Part shown: in pieces, positions 5,127-5,695 of the stretch
How positions within the stretch are numbered: the stretch's first letter is position 1
Layout: every line of letters starts with the position of its first letter
Assembly: GCA_964547485.1 (NCBI GenBank)
Contig: CAZJNU010000143.1
Location: forward strand, 1 to 5,695
DNA from: JACJWR01 sp964547485
GTDB taxonomy: Bacteria > Actinomycetota > Actinomycetes > S36-B12 > UBA10799
Direction: 5' to 3'
DNA: 5,695 nt
The notes under the pieces: model-generated
The model's input: only the letters and a program-made list of their open reading frames with translations
Database searches by the model: none
Told to the model about the DNA's origin: nothing
Program-made: the position numbers and the translations under genes

Positions 5127-5695
5127 TCAACCGCCGATGGCGGACATCGGCCGGTTGGGCTGCAGGAATCCGGGGTCGTCCAGTCCGTGCCCGGGCTTCT
5201 TGGCCTTCACCTCGGCTGACATCAGCCCCGCCAATTCGGCCCTGCCGGCCCCAGCCCGCAGCGGTGTCCGCAGATCTCGCTCACCGGCGGCGAACAGGCA
5301 GGAACGCCATTGGCCATCCGCAGTCAACCGAACCCGATTGCAGGCGGCGCAGAACGGCTTCGTCACGGAGCCGACGATGCCGACGCGAGCCGGTCCGCCA
5401 TCGACCAGAAACTCCTCGGCCGGCGCAGAGCCGCGACCGGTCGCAGGTGTGACCTCAAACCCCGCCTCCCCGAGGGAGCGGAGGATTTCCTCGCGGGTGA
5501 TCATGGTGGCGCGATCCCAGGAGTGCTGAGGGTCGAGTGGCATCTGCTCGATGAATCGAAGCCGGAGTCCGTTGGCCAGCGCCCAGCGCAACAGTGCCGG
5601 CGCCTCGTGATCGTTCACGCCACGGATGAGTACTGCGTTAATCTTGATCGGCTCGAGTCCAGCCGAACGCGCCGCCTCGATGCCAGCGAGAACGT
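5127..5695 (-). CDS. moaA: GTP 3',8-cyclase MoaA, C-terminal 188 residues (5' end outside the window)
   Basis: MoaA is the radical SAM enzyme that, with MoaC, converts GTP into cyclic pyranopterin monophosphate, the first stage of molybdenum cofactor synthesis. The open frame runs to the window edge, giving VLAGIEAARSAGL and KINAVLIRGVNDHEAPALL, then the RFIEQMPLD segment. The second [4Fe-4S] cluster site is complete: cysteines at codons 5349-5351, 5340-5342 and 5298-5300 in the C-x2-C-x13-C pattern. The first pair is followed by NRVRLTADG, whose two arginines are the conserved GTP-site residues. The protein ends PNRPMSAIGG; the C-terminal Gly-Gly is a known MoaA feature needed for activity. 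The N-terminal radical SAM CxxxCxxC motif, about 150 residues upstream, lies beyond the window. The stop TGA (5127-5129) is one base from the moaD GTG, so the two genes form an operon. Confidence 0.97.
   Translation of the reverse strand, partial: VLAGIEAARSAGLEPIKINAVLIRGVNDHEAPALLRWALANGLRLRFIEQMPLDPQHSWDRATMITREEILRSLGEAGFEVTPATGRGSAPAEEFLVDGGPARVGIVGSVTKPFCAACNRVRLTADGQWRSCLFAAGERDLRTPLRAGAGRAELAGLMSAEVKAKKPGHGLDDPGFLQPNRPMSAIGG

Overview
This window is GC-rich, densely coding DNA from an actinobacterium. The best evidence is a protein of the mycothiol-dependent nitroreductase (Rv2466c-like) family divergent from an M1 aminopeptidase N gene, the same arrangement as Rv2466c/Rv2467 (pepN) in Mycobacterium tuberculosis. 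GTG starts, Ala/Pro-rich proteins and sparse Shine-Dalgarno signals also fit. The genus cannot be fixed from this sequence.

Layout. Bases 1-201 (+) are the 3' end of a gene whose product resembles the C-terminal part of TPM-fold (DUF5130-like) actinobacterial proteins. It converges on pepN (218-2779, -), an intact zinc metallo-aminopeptidase, with a small hairpin between them. Only 35 bp separate pepN from the divergent DsbA-fold oxidoreductase (2815-3450, +), whose start codon sits exactly where a leaderless transcript would begin. Next comes a small TM2-domain membrane protein with a long repetitive Pro/Ala-rich N-terminus (3546-4043, +). A 193-bp convergent gap (4044-4236) holds palindromes but no clear terminator or gene.

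The right side is a minus-strand cluster, read from right to left: moaA (5' end outside the window, 5695-5127), moaD (5125-4805), then a small single-pass membrane protein of unknown function (4722-4237). MoaA, with MoaC, makes cyclic pyranopterin monophosphate from GTP. MoaD, as a C-terminal thiocarboxylate, supplies the sulfur that turns it into molybdopterin. The membrane protein follows in the same direction after an 82-bp spacer and may share the transcript. That spacer carries five perfect 8-bp tandem repeats that place five GGG runs on the + strand, just upstream of the ribosome binding site.

Most of the window is ordinary housekeeping sequence. No mobile element, CRISPR array, tRNA or rRNA was seen. 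The features most worth a second look are the 8-bp repeat/G-quadruplex motif in the moa spacer, the compact divergent pepN/nitroreductase junction, the CPWA (monothiol) active site, and the in-frame repeat in the TM2 protein. I did not find convincing evidence of an undescribed multi-gene system.
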